Below, in pieces: positions 24,073 to 31,832 of a stretch of 40,897 nt of DNA. Made by a program: the position numbers and the translations under genes. Origin of the DNA: Elusimicrobiota bacterium (lineage in GTDB: Bacteria > Elusimicrobiota > Elusimicrobia > UBA1565 > UBA9628); contig JABEUV010000004.1 of NCBI GenBank assembly GCA_013044195.1, forward strand, positions 1-40,897, written 5' to 3'. Each line of letters starts with the position of its first letter. Positions within the stretch are counted from its first letter, which is position 1. A model generated the notes under the pieces. It ran no database searches. It was not told the origin of the DNA and was given only the letters and a program-made list of their open reading frames with translations.

Positions 24073-24100
24073 TATACGCAGACCCCCCCAAAAAAGTTCC
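24073..24100 (-). promoter_or_regulatory. ECF-type promoter of the small exported protein (GGAACTT-N15-CGTATA)
   Basis: On the minus strand GGAACTT (24100-24094) is followed by a 15-nt spacer containing T4 then G7, and CGTATA (24078-24073). Compared with the transposase promoter, the T-run is one longer and the stretch after the G-run one shorter, so the spacing stays at 15. Confidence 0.6.
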
Positions 24101-24244
24101 ATCTTGGAGGCAGGCGAGAGACGCTCACGCCCTTTTTTTATGGCCCGCCATCGGGCCCGTCGAACTCGGGCGGGCTTGCGCGCCCGTCCTCTTTCGATTT
24201 CCTCAAGGCCCCGCCGCCCCGCGCTCTTTTCGAATCGCTCGGAC

Positions 24245-25210
24245 TTATTCGGCGAACGCGTCCGCTTTCGGAGCGACGGCAAGCGCCCGCAAAGCCGCCA
24301 GCCGCTGAGTCTCCAGGCCGGACTGCGACTTCGCGCTGGCGAACTGCAGCGACCCGTCCTGGCTGCGCAGGGTCTGCTCGGCGCTGTTGATGAAGTTCAT
24401 GTAGGGAGAGATGCGCGTGTAAATGCCGACCTGGGCGCAGGTCTTGTCTCCGCGGCTGGTCACGCCCCAGAGCAGTTCCTGACCGTTCACGTTCAGGAAA
24501 GCCGGGCCGCCGGAATCTCCGGAGCAGGAGCCCACGCCGCCGGTCTGATTCATAACGACTTCGGTCCGGCCGAGCGTCTGCTCCACGGGGACGTTGTTGA
24601 CGATGCGCAAAGTTCCCGCGCCGGTATCCTTGACGCCGTTGTCCACGCCGTAGCCGGCCAGCGTGACGTTCATGCCCGCCGTGATGGAATCGCCGGCCGG
24701 AAGCAAGGTGGCCGGGGCGTAGCCCGCGGGCAGTCCGCCGTCGAAGTGGAGGATCGCGATGTCGTGCGTGTCCGCGCCGGACTCGGCGCCGTTGACCGCA
24801 CCCTGCCAGCCGGGGTTGTAGACATAACCCGTGGGCGTGCGCAGCGGCGGCAAGGTGGTGGTCGTGGGCGTCACCGCCAAGCCGAAGACCAGCCGCATGT
24901 TCGCCGCGTTCACGGGGTTGTTGATGTCCTCGGCCACGCAATGGGCCGCGGTGACCACAATGTCGGCGGCCAGCAAGGAACCCGTGCAGATGTACTGCTG
25001 GGGCTTTCCGCCCGCCGTGGCGGGCGCCAGCTCGCCGACGATCAGAACCGTGGAGCTGGCGATCGCATCGCCGGCCTGGGCGGGATGGCCGCCGATGATG
25101 TTCAGCACCTGCGCGGAAACGGGCGAGAACGCGCTCAGCGTCAGTATCGCCGCGGCGACGGACCAAATGGTTTTGCGGCGGCGGGCAGCGGCGTTCGTGC
25201 TGAAAATCAT
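24245..25210 (-). CDS. Secreted chymotrypsin-fold (S1) serine protease
   Basis: The protein is 321 residues from the ATG at 25210, chosen for GGAG 6 nt upstream and for the signal peptide (about residues 1-33, SPVSA-QV). The catalytic triad is complete: H90 in VVTAAHC, D150 in THDIAIL and S233 in SCSGDSGGP. NIIGGHPA (37-44) corresponds to the IVGG activation site of trypsin-like enzymes. The S1-pocket position equivalent to trypsin Asp189 is Gly227, so trypsin specificity for Lys/Arg is unlikely. A C-terminal extension of about 45 residues follows the fold. It is likely periplasmic or secreted. The upstream region carries several AGGCCTA motifs. Confidence 0.92.
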   Translation of the reverse strand: MIFSTNAAARRRKTIWSVAAAILTLSAFSPVSAQVLNIIGGHPAQAGDAIASSTVLIVGELAPATAGGKPQQYICTGSLLAADIVVTAAHCVAEDINNPVNAANMRLVFGLAVTPTTTTLPPLRTPTGYVYNPGWQGAVNGAESGADTHDIAILHFDGGLPAGYAPATLLPAGDSITAGMNVTLAGYGVDNGVKDTGAGTLRIVNNVPVEQTLGRTEVVMNQTGGVGSCSGDSGGPAFLNVNGQELLWGVTSRGDKTCAQVGIYTRISPYMNFINSAEQTLRSQDGSLQFASAKSQSGLETQRLAALRALAVAPKADAFAE

Positions 25211-25237
25211 GATGTCTCCAGTGATGTGAGGGTCGTG

Positions 25238-25307
25238 AGGCCTAACGATTGTAGGCCTTGCGGGCCTACGCCGCATGAGGAATAAGGCCCATAATGAAAT
25301 AGGCCTA
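25238..25307. promoter_or_regulatory. Cluster of AGGCCTA motifs upstream of the protease gene
   Basis: AGGCCTA occurs at 25238-25244, its complement TAGGCCT at 25252-25258, a one-off copy GGGCCTA at 25262-25268, and the palindrome TAGGCCTA at 25300-25307. Copies two and three also form a hairpin (GTAGGCC/GGCCTAC). The same heptamer occurs twice upstream of the ECF sigma gene. A regulator binding site is inferred, not shown. Confidence 0.35.
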
Positions 25308-25433
25308 AAGTCCTATACGGTGGCGGCCTTCGAGCGAATGGTGAAGGGATATGTGGTCATGACTCCCACTGTGACCGATCTTGGAAAGCAGTTCCTAAAG
25401 TTCGTCTCTGACCCGAAGCCGCGACGCGATTAG
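25275..25433 (+). CDS. Possible small ORF of 52 residues
   Basis: An open frame runs from the ATG at 25275 to the TAG at 25431-25433, ending over the last 4 bases of the convergent MFS gene. The product would start MRNKAHNEIGLKSY and contain FERMVKGYVVMTPTVTDLGKQF. Its G+C is visibly lower than that of its neighbours. There is no Shine-Dalgarno and no family I recognise. It may be a real small gene, a fragment of an acquired gene or chance. Confidence 0.25.
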   Translation: MRNKAHNEIGLKSYTVAAFERMVKGYVVMTPTVTDLGKQFLKFVSDPKPRRD

Positions 25434-26779
25434 GGCCGCGCGGCGGGCGGATTTTCCATGGACGCGCCCAAAGACGCCGCGGCGTCGCCCGCGGATTCGG
25501 GCAGGAGGCCCATGCGGGCGTAGAGGGGGCGCACCGCCGCGTGGAATTCATCCAGGCGGCGCGAGAACCAGGCGGCGATAAGAAGGCAGCAGACGCCTTG
25601 CAGGATCACGGTGCGCGGCGCGCCGATGCGGTCGGCCAGCGCGCCGACGGCCAGGCTGCCGAAAGGCGAGGTGCCCAGGATGGAGACCATCAGGAAGCTC
25701 ATCACGCGGCCGCGCTTGTCGGGGTCCACGATGGTCTGGATGATCGTGTTGCTGGAGGCCAGCAGAAGCATGAAGCTGAAGCCGGCGGTCAGCAGGAACA
25801 CGCAGGACAGCCACGGGATCCGGCAGACGCCGAACGCCGTCAGCGACGCTCCGAAGCCGACGGCCGCGGCCAGGATGGCGCGGCCCAACTGGGCGACCGA
25901 GCGCAAGGTCGCCAGCCACAGCGCCGCAAGCAACGCCCCGGCGCCGGACGAGGTCATCAGCAGACCCAGCATGTGCGGCCCGCCGCCCAGGATGCGCCCG
26001 GCGAAAATGGGGATCAGCACCGCGTAGGGCACGGCCAGCAGGCTCACGGCGGCCAGCAAGGTCATGATCGTGCGGATGGGAACCGAGGCCGCGATATAGC
26101 GCCAGCCCTCCGTCAAATCGGCGCGCGCGCCCGCCGCGCGGGCCGGCCGCGGCGCGCGGGGTGCCACAGTCATGGCGGCCAGCGCCAGCAGAACCGCCAG
26201 GAAGCTCAGGCCGTCGGCCGTGAAGCACCAGGCCTCGCCGCGGGCGGCGATGACCACGCCGGCCACCGCCGGACCGATCAGGCGCGCCAGGTTGAACATC
26301 GAGGAGTTCAGCGCGACGACGTTGCTCAGGTCCTCGCGGTTTTCAATCAGCGAGATGACGAAGGCCTGACGGCAGGGCATGTCGAAGGCATTGATCAGGC
26401 CTTGCAGGACGTTGAGCGCCAGCAGGGCCGGGATCGTCATGCGGCCGGAGAAGGTCAGCGCCGCCAGCGCGAAGGACTGGAGCATGGAGATCGTCTGCGT
26501 GGTCATCAACAGGCGGTGCTGATCGACGCGGTCCACCAGTATGCCCGCCAGCGGCATCAGCAGAACCGACGGCAGCTGACCGGCGAAACCCACCAGCCCC
26601 AGCATCCGCGCCGAGCCCGTCAGTCGGTAGACCAGCCAGCTGGTCGCCGTCATCGTCATCCAGTTGCCCACCAGAGAGACGATCTGACCGCCGAAGAAAA
26701 GCCGGTAGTTGGGGTAGCGCAGGGCGCGGACCATGAAGGCCCAGTTTCCGCCGTCGGCGGTAGGCGCCGACACGCTCAC
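25430..26779 (-). CDS. MFS exporter of the EntS-like family
   Basis: The protein has 449 residues with about 12 transmembrane helices. It has the conserved N-terminal MFS_3 pattern RYPNYRLFFGGQIVSLVGNWM and the loop 2-3 motif GILVDRVDQHRLL. DKRGRVMSFLMV and ALADRIGAPRTVIL appear in the second half. This family includes the enterobactin exporter EntS and many macrolide/multidrug-efflux-like proteins. Substrate unknown. The GTG start overlaps the marR stop by 4 bp (GTGA), so the transporter is translationally coupled to its probable regulator. A MarR-regulated efflux unit is the likely role. Confidence 0.88.
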   Translation of the reverse strand: MSVSAPTADGGNWAFMVRALRYPNYRLFFGGQIVSLVGNWMTMTATSWLVYRLTGSARMLGLVGFAGQLPSVLLMPLAGILVDRVDQHRLLMTTQTISMLQSFALAALTFSGRMTIPALLALNVLQGLINAFDMPCRQAFVISLIENREDLSNVVALNSSMFNLARLIGPAVAGVVIAARGEAWCFTADGLSFLAVLLALAAMTVAPRAPRPARAAGARADLTEGWRYIAASVPIRTIMTLLAAVSLLAVPYAVLIPIFAGRILGGGPHMLGLLMTSSGAGALLAALWLATLRSVAQLGRAILAAAVGFGASLTAFGVCRIPWLSCVFLLTAGFSFMLLLASSNTIIQTIVDPDKRGRVMSFLMVSILGTSPFGSLAVGALADRIGAPRTVILQGVCCLLIAAWFSRRLDEFHAAVRPLYARMGLLPESAGDAAASLGASMENPPAARP

Positions 26780-27222
26780 GCGGCCCCCCCGTCCGAGGCC
26801 AACAGACGGGAGACTTCCTGAATGCGCCCCGCCAGTTCGCGGCGGCCGGAGGCGGGTAGGCGCCCCAACCGCGCGTCGATCTTCGCAAACGCGCGAGCGC
26901 GGATGGCGTCGATGCGCGCGGCCGCCTTCGCCGTCAACCTCAGCTCGATCTGCCGCCGGTCGGCGGGATGCGGGACGCGCTTGAGCAGTCCCTCCCGGAC
27001 CATCGCCTCGACCATCAAGGACGCGGCGGGCTGGCTGATGCCGAACTCCGCGGCCAGCCGCCCCACGCGCCCGCCCCCGCCGCGAACGAAGTGGAGCATG
27101 CGGAACTGCGTCAGCGTGGGTACGCCCGGCCCGGCGTCGGCGCGGAACTCCGCCTTGATGGTCTTGGTCAGGATCAAGGACAGGTCCACCAGCTCCCGCG
27201 CCAGCGAGGGCGTTCTTTCCAT
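26776..27222 (-). CDS. MarR-family transcriptional regulator
   Basis: The protein has 148 residues. The winged helix-turn-helix has LAAEFGISQPAASLMVEAMVREGLLKRVPHPADRRQIELRLT, the typical recognition helix and wing (DxR in the wing). Flanking helices form the dimer interface. It is the first gene of a unit with the MFS exporter. It probably represses itself, the exporter and perhaps the divergent hydrolase through the palindrome at 27234-27251, relieved by a small ligand. TATTAT lies 8 nt before the ATG and no Shine-Dalgarno is present, so the transcript is probably leaderless. Confidence 0.92.
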   Translation of the reverse strand: MERTPSLARELVDLSLILTKTIKAEFRADAGPGVPTLTQFRMLHFVRGGGGRVGRLAAEFGISQPAASLMVEAMVREGLLKRVPHPADRRQIELRLTAKAAARIDAIRARAFAKIDARLGRLPASGRRELAGRIQEVSRLLASDGGAA

Positions 27223-27230
27223 ATCACTCT

Positions 27231-27260
27231 ATAATATATAATATTATATATGTAAATCAA
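27231..27260 (-). promoter_or_regulatory. Promoter and 18-bp palindromic operator of marR
   Basis: The minus-strand promoter is TTGATT (27260-27255), N18, TATTAT (27236-27231). Between and over these lies ATATATAATATTATATAT, a perfect 18-bp palindrome at 27234-27251. A TATAAT also reads on the plus strand at 27237-27242 toward the hydrolase gene. A MarR dimer bound here would block both directions. Confidence 0.65.
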
Positions 27261-27288
27261 GGCGCCCGCCGCGCCCAGGAGAATGAAT

Positions 27289-27861
27289 ATGAACCTCGAC
27301 CCCCGCAAAACCGCCGTGCTTGGACTGGATCTTCAGCAAGGCATCTTCGGCTTCGTGCCCGGCGCCGCGGCGTGCGTGCCCGCCGCGGCCCGCGCCTTCG
27401 ACGCCGCCCGAAAGGCGGGCGCCCGCGTCCTTCACGTGGGGCTCGGCTTCGAGCCCGGCTATCCGGAGATCAGCCCCCGCCACCCGCGCTTCTCCATGCT
27501 CAAGGAGCGCGGCGTTTTCCTCAAGGGCTCCGATTCGGTCAAGTTCCATCCGGACGTGTTTCGCCCCGGAGAGACCGTCGTCTACAAGCACCGCGTCAGC
27601 GCCTTCGCCGGCAACTCCCTACACATGATCCTGCGCGCGCAAGGCGTCGAAAACCTGGTGCTGTTCGGCATCGCGACCAGCGGCATCGTCCTGTCGACCC
27701 TGCGCGCGGCCAGCGACCTGGACTTCCGCTGCGTCGTCGTCAAGGACGCCTGCTACGACGCCGACCCGGAGGTTCACCGCGTGCTCACCGAAAAGGTCTT
27801 CGCCGCCCAGGCGGAGGTCGTCGCCGCCGACGCGCTGGCCGCCGCGTTTCGCCCCGACTGA
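27289..27861 (+). CDS. Isochorismatase-like hydrolase family protein lacking the catalytic cysteine
   Basis: The protein is 190 residues from the ATG at 27289, which has AGGAG 7 nt upstream; the ATG at 27283 is too close to it. The isochorismatase fold is shown by the Asp motif VLGLDLQQG, the Lys motif VVYKHRVSAF and the segment FGIATSGIVLSTLRAA. In nicotinamidase-like members that last segment has Cys where Gly is found here. Several subgroups, including true isochorismatases, also have Gly, so the protein may be active by a non-cysteine mechanism or act on another substrate. It is divergent from marR across the palindromic operator, so it may be under MarR control and linked to detoxification along with the exporter. 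Confidence 0.85.
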   Translation: MNLDPRKTAVLGLDLQQGIFGFVPGAAACVPAAARAFDAARKAGARVLHVGLGFEPGYPEISPRHPRFSMLKERGVFLKGSDSVKFHPDVFRPGETVVYKHRVSAFAGNSLHMILRAQGVENLVLFGIATSGIVLSTLRAASDLDFRCVVVKDACYDADPEVHRVLTEKVFAAQAEVVAADALAAAFRPD

Positions 27862-27920
27862 AAAGCCCCAAGACGCCGGGCATTATGAGACAATAGTCCG
27901 TTGCGCGGAAAAATCCTCCC

Positions 27921-30900
27921 ATGATCGTCCTCCACGCCGGACTGCTTCGTGATCGCCTGTTCGCCTGGGGCGAAGCGCCCGCGCCCGCGTCCCCTCCGCG
28001 CGACGGTCCGCCCGGAGGGCCGCCGCCCCTGCCTTTCGGCGCCGCGCCGGAGGCGCTGGCCGCGGCGCTGAGCGCGGCGGGTCTGCCCGTCGCCGTGACC
28101 CGGGACGTCTACGCGCGCCAGGGCGGCGGCGCGGTGCGCCTGCGCAGCCGGCCCGCGCAGTTCCAAAGGCTGGCGGCGTGGCTGCCCACGGCCGACGGCC
28201 GCCCCGCCGCGTCCGACCCCTTGATCGGCGCGGCGCCGTCGCCCGGCGCGCCGTTGACTCTCGCGCCGTGGTCGGTGAACGCCGTCCTGCTCCAGCCCGG
28301 CGAGGTGATAGAACTGCTGGCGACCTGCGCCGGCAAACGCGCGCCGGCCGACGGCGTGCTGGTCGGCCGCGACCTGGCCTTCTGGGCGTCCGCGTTCGAG
28401 TTCGCGGCCTCCTTGACGGTCCGCCAGCGGATTTTGCCGGGGCTTGTCCTGGAGGGCGCGCGCCATCGCGCCGTCTGGAAGCCGGTCTACACGGGAAATG
28501 ACGCGCGGATGTTTCGCGAACTGGCCGCCGCCATGCCCGGCTCGGCCCGCGCGCTGAGCGACGTCGCCGCCGAGCGCCTTCCGGAGAATTCCCCGGAAGA
28601 ACTGCTCTCCGGCTTCATTCAGGACACGACGGACCGCATCACGCGCGCCGCGGCCCCCAAGTCGTCCGCCGCGTGGCGCGCCGCGGGCCTGCACGACCAA
28701 TGGCTGCGCGCGCTCAAGACCGCGGACAACCGTCCGTTGATCGGCGACGAGGAAGACCTCGCGGAGCTGGCCGCACAGATCGACCGCTGGCAGAGGCCGC
28801 TGACCCTGCGCGCCGCCTCCCCGTTCCGGCTCTGCTTCCGCCTGGAAGAACCGACGCGCGCGCGCGGCGCGTGGCGCGTGAGCTACCTTCTGCAGTCCGC
28901 GGACGATCACGGCGCGCTCCTGCCCGCCGCGTCCGCCTGGAACGGCGCGCGCGCGCCGCAGGCCCTGCGCCGCGAGGGCTTCAAGCCGCGCGAGTACCTG
29001 CTCTCGGCCTTGGGCCAGGCCTCGGGAATCTGCCCCGACATCGAAAAAAGCCTGCGCAAGCCCGCGCCGGACGGCTTCACCCTGGACGTTCGCCAGGCGC
29101 ACGAGTTCCTGACCTTGCGCGCCGTCGCGCTGGAGGAGGCCGGCTTCGGCGTCCTCCTGCCCGCCTGGTGGACGCGCTCCGGCGGAAAACTCCGGCTTCA
29201 CGCGCGGGCGAAGGCCTCCGCGCTGAGGATGCAGGGCGCATCGGGCCTGTCCCTGGACGATGCCGTCCGGCTGGACTGGAAGATCGCGCTGGGCGATCAG
29301 GACCTCACTCAAGAGGAGCTCGAGGCGCTGGCGGCGCTCAAGGAGCCGCTGGTGAACCTGCGCGGCCGCTGGGTGGAAGCCGGCGGCGAGGATATCCGCG
29401 CCGCGCTGGAGTTCTGGAAAAGCCGCGGCCGCGCGACTTTGCGCGACGTCGTCATGATGTCCCTAGGCGCCGGCCCCGCGACCGGCGGCCTGGAAATCGA
29501 CGGCGTGGAGGCGGAGGGTCCGCTCGGCGATTTTCTGGACCGCCTGCAGGGCAAGACGCAATACGCCGATCTTCCCGCGCCGAAACATTTCTCCGGCGAA
29601 CTGCGCCCCTATCAGGTGCGCGGCTTCTCCTGGCTGGCCTTCCTGCGCCGCTACGGACTGGGCGCCTGCCTGGCCGACGACATGGGCCTGGGCAAAACCA
29701 TCCAGGCCTTGGCGCTGATCCAGAACGACCGCGAGGCCGGCGTGGACCGCCCCGTGCTTCTGGTCTGCCCGCTGTCGGTGGTTTCCAATTGGCGGCAGGA
29801 GGCGCGCCGCTTCACGCCGGACCTGTCCTTGCTGGTCCACCACGGGCTGGACCGCAGCAAGGCCGCCGACTTCAAGGAGGCCGCCGCCAAGCATGCCGTC
29901 GTCGTGACCAGCTACGCCCTGCTGGCGCGCGACTTCTCGATCTTGCGCGAAATCCGCTGGAGCGGCGTGGTTCTCGATGAGGCGCAGAATATCAAGAACC
30001 CGCAGACCTTGCAGGCGCGCGCGGCGCGCGCGCTCCAGGCGGACTACCGCATCGCGCTGACCGGCACCCCGATCGAGAACCACGTCGGGGAGCTGTGGTC
30101 CATCATGGAGTTCCTCAACCCCGGCCTGCTGGGAAGCCAGGCCGACTTCCGCAGCCGCTACTTCATTCCTATTCAGCTGGGCGGCGACGTCCGGGCCGCC
30201 GAGCGCCTGACGCGCATCACCAAGCCCTTCATCCTGCGCCGCCACAAAACCGACAAGACCGTCATCCACGACCTGCCCAACAAGCAGGAGATGAAGGTCT
30301 TCTGCAGTCTGACCAAGGAGCAGGCGTCCTTGTACGCGGCCGTGGGCCGTCAGGCGCAGGACGCCGTGGACGGCGCCGACGGCATCCGCCGCCGCGGCCT
30401 GATCCTGGCCGCGCTGACCAAGCTCAAGCAGATCTGCAATCACCCGGCCAATTTCCTGGGCGACGATTCCCGCCTGGAGGGCCGCTCCGGAAAGCTCGCC
30501 CGCCTGTGCGAGATGCTGGAGGAAGTGCTGGAGTCCGGCGAGCGCGCGCTGGTCTTCACCCAATACTCCGAAATGGGCCGCATTCTCAAGCGCCGCCTGG
30601 AAGACGCGTTCGGCCGCGAGGTGCTCTTTCTGCACGGCGGCGTGCCCCAGGCCCAGCGCGACCTCATGGTCCAGCGCTTCCAGGCCGCGGGCGAAGGACC
30701 CGCCGTGTTCGTGCTCTCCCTGAAGGCGGGCGGAACCGGCCTCAACCTCACGCGCGCCAACCACGTTTTTCACTACGACCGCTGGTGGAACCCGGCCACG
30801 GAGGACCAGGCCACGGACCGCGCGTTTCGCATCGGCCAGTCCAAGGACGTGCAGGTGCACAAGTTCCTCTGCGCGGGAACGCTGGAAGACAAAATCGACG

Positions 30901-31028
30901 CGATGATCGAGCGCAAGAAGGACGTCGCGGCGCGCGTCGTGGGCTCCGGCGAAGGCTGGCTGACCGAGTTGTCCAACGCGGAACTGCGGCAGGTCTTCGC
31001 GCTCAGCGCCGAGGCCGTGGAGGAATGA
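27921..31028 (+). CDS. SNF2/HepA-type DEAD-like ATPase (Swi2/Snf2 family)
   Basis: The protein has 1035 residues. The first 560 or so are the bacterial SNF2-associated N-terminal region. The ATPase core follows: motif I ADDMGLGKT at about 584-592, motif II DEAQ at about 686-689, motif III LTGTPIENHVGELW, motif V LKAGGTGLNLTRAN and motif VI QATDRAFRIGQ. Helicase C contains LVFTQYSEM. Such ATPases move along double-stranded DNA or RNA polymerase complexes and remodel bound proteins. The stop codon overlaps the start of the SWIM gene, a pairing known in many bacteria, so the two probably form one complex. No nuclease or methylase is next to it. Confidence 0.93.
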   Translation: MIVLHAGLLRDRLFAWGEAPAPASPPRDGPPGGPPPLPFGAAPEALAAALSAAGLPVAVTRDVYARQGGGAVRLRSRPAQFQRLAAWLPTADGRPAASDPLIGAAPSPGAPLTLAPWSVNAVLLQPGEVIELLATCAGKRAPADGVLVGRDLAFWASAFEFAASLTVRQRILPGLVLEGARHRAVWKPVYTGNDARMFRELAAAMPGSARALSDVAAERLPENSPEELLSGFIQDTTDRITRAAAPKSSAAWRAAGLHDQWLRALKTADNRPLIGDEEDLAELAAQIDRWQRPLTLRAASPFRLCFRLEEPTRARGAWRVSYLLQSADDHGALLPAASAWNGARAPQALRREGFKPREYLLSALGQASGICPDIEKSLRKPAPDGFTLDVRQAHEFLTLRAVALEEAGFGVLLPAWWTRSGGKLRLHARAKASALRMQGASGLSLDDAVRLDWKIALGDQDLTQEELEALAALKEPLVNLRGRWVEAGGEDIRAALEFWKSRGRATLRDVVMMSLGAGPATGGLEIDGVEAEGPLGDFLDRLQGKTQYADLPAPKHFSGELRPYQVRGFSWLAFLRRYGLGACLADDMGLGKTIQALALIQNDREAGVDRPVLLVCPLSVVSNWRQEARRFTPDLSLLVHHGLDRSKAADFKEAAAKHAVVVTSYALLARDFSILREIRWSGVVLDEAQNIKNPQTLQARAARALQADYRIALTGTPIENHVGELWSIMEFLNPGLLGSQADFRSRYFIPIQLGGDVRAAERLTRITKPFILRRHKTDKTVIHDLPNKQEMKVFCSLTKEQASLYAAVGRQAQDAVDGADGIRRRGLILAALTKLKQICNHPANFLGDDSRLEGRSGKLARLCEMLEEVLESGERALVFTQYSEMGRILKRRLEDAFGREVLFLHGGVPQAQRDLMVQRFQAAGEGPAVFVLSLKAGGTGLNLTRANHVFHYDRWWNPATEDQATDRAFRIGQSKDVQVHKFLCAGTLEDKIDAMIERKKDVAARVVGSGEGWLTELSNAELRQVFALSAEAVEE

Positions 31029-31807
31029 TGTCCGGCATCAAGGCGCGGACCGCCCGGGGCTCCTTCGGCCGCAGCTGGTGGGGACGCCGCTGGATTTCGG
31101 TGCTGGAAAGCTTCGGCGGCAACCGCCTGGGCCGCGGCCGCGCCTACGCCCGCGCCGGACGGGTGCTCGACATCCGCGTGGCGAAGGGCCGGGTGACGGC
31201 GAACGTTCAAGGCGCGCGCGCCAGGCCCTATCAAGTGACCCTCCGCCTGCCGGCCTACGGCCGCCGCGAGCAGGCCGCGCTGATGAAAAATCTCTCCGGC
31301 CGCGCGCTGTACGCGGCCAAACTGCTGGCCGGAGAGATGCCTCCGGAAATCGAGGATCTGTTCCGACAATCCGGAACGGCCCTGTTTCCCCGAAGGCTGT
31401 CCGACCTGCGCAGTTCCTGCACCTGCCCGGACCGCGCCGCCCCATGCAAGCATGTCGCGGCCGTCTGCTACCTGCTGGCCGAGGAGCTTGACCGCGACCC
31501 GGCCCTGCTCCTCAAATTGCGCGGCCTGGCGCTGGACCGCCTGTTGTCCGGCCTGCCCGCGGGCCGGCCGCGACGCAAGGCGGCCGCACCCGTTTCCGCG
31601 GACCCGGCCGCGTTCTGGGGACGCGCAGACGCCCCGCGCGGCGCAAAGCTGGACCTGCGGCCGCCGCCGGTCGACGCGCCTCTGCTCAAGCAGTTGGGAA
31701 GCTTTCCCTTCTGGCGCGGCGAGGACGGACTGACGGAAGCGCTGGAGGACGTCCACAAGACCGCCTCACTGGCCGCGCTGGAACTGCTGATCCGACTGCG
31801 CGCTTGA
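31028..31807 (+). CDS. SWIM zinc-finger protein, partner of the SNF2 ATPase
   Basis: The protein is 259 residues from the ATG at 31028, which has GGAGG 4 nt upstream; an ATG at 31025 is also possible. Its centre has the SWIM motif CxCx(n)CxH in SCTCPDRAAPCKHVAAVCYLL (about 135-155). The N-terminus, SFGRSWWGRRWISVLESF, is typical of this family. The C-terminal part is Pro/Arg-rich and then helical. SWIM domains bind DNA or proteins. The -35 of the arg operon promoter overlaps its stop codon. Confidence 0.88.
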   Translation: MSGIKARTARGSFGRSWWGRRWISVLESFGGNRLGRGRAYARAGRVLDIRVAKGRVTANVQGARARPYQVTLRLPAYGRREQAALMKNLSGRALYAAKLLAGEMPPEIEDLFRQSGTALFPRRLSDLRSSCTCPDRAAPCKHVAAVCYLLAEELDRDPALLLKLRGLALDRLLSGLPAGRPRRKAAAPVSADPAAFWGRADAPRGAKLDLRPPPVDAPLLKQLGSFPFWRGEDGLTEALEDVHKTASLAALELLIRLRA

Positions 31808-31832
31808 CGCGGCCGCCGGCGTTTTGTATATT
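31804..31832 (+). promoter_or_regulatory. Sigma-70 promoter of the arginine operon
   Basis: TTGACG (31804-31809), a 17-nt spacer and TATATT (31827-31832) give a near-ideal promoter. Transcription should start near 31839, so the argR mRNA is almost leaderless. The first ARG box overlaps the -10. Confidence 0.75.

Noticed and set aside
24128-24152. GGCCCG-CCAT-CGGGCC hairpin next to T7, as a terminator
   Set aside because: The T-run precedes the stem on the plus strand and no T-run follows it on either strand, so it does not fit a terminator for the protease gene.
27921-31807. SNF2 + SWIM pair as a new phage-defence system
   Set aside because: The pair is common in bacteria and no nuclease, methylase or other defence gene is adjacent, so nothing here supports a defence role.
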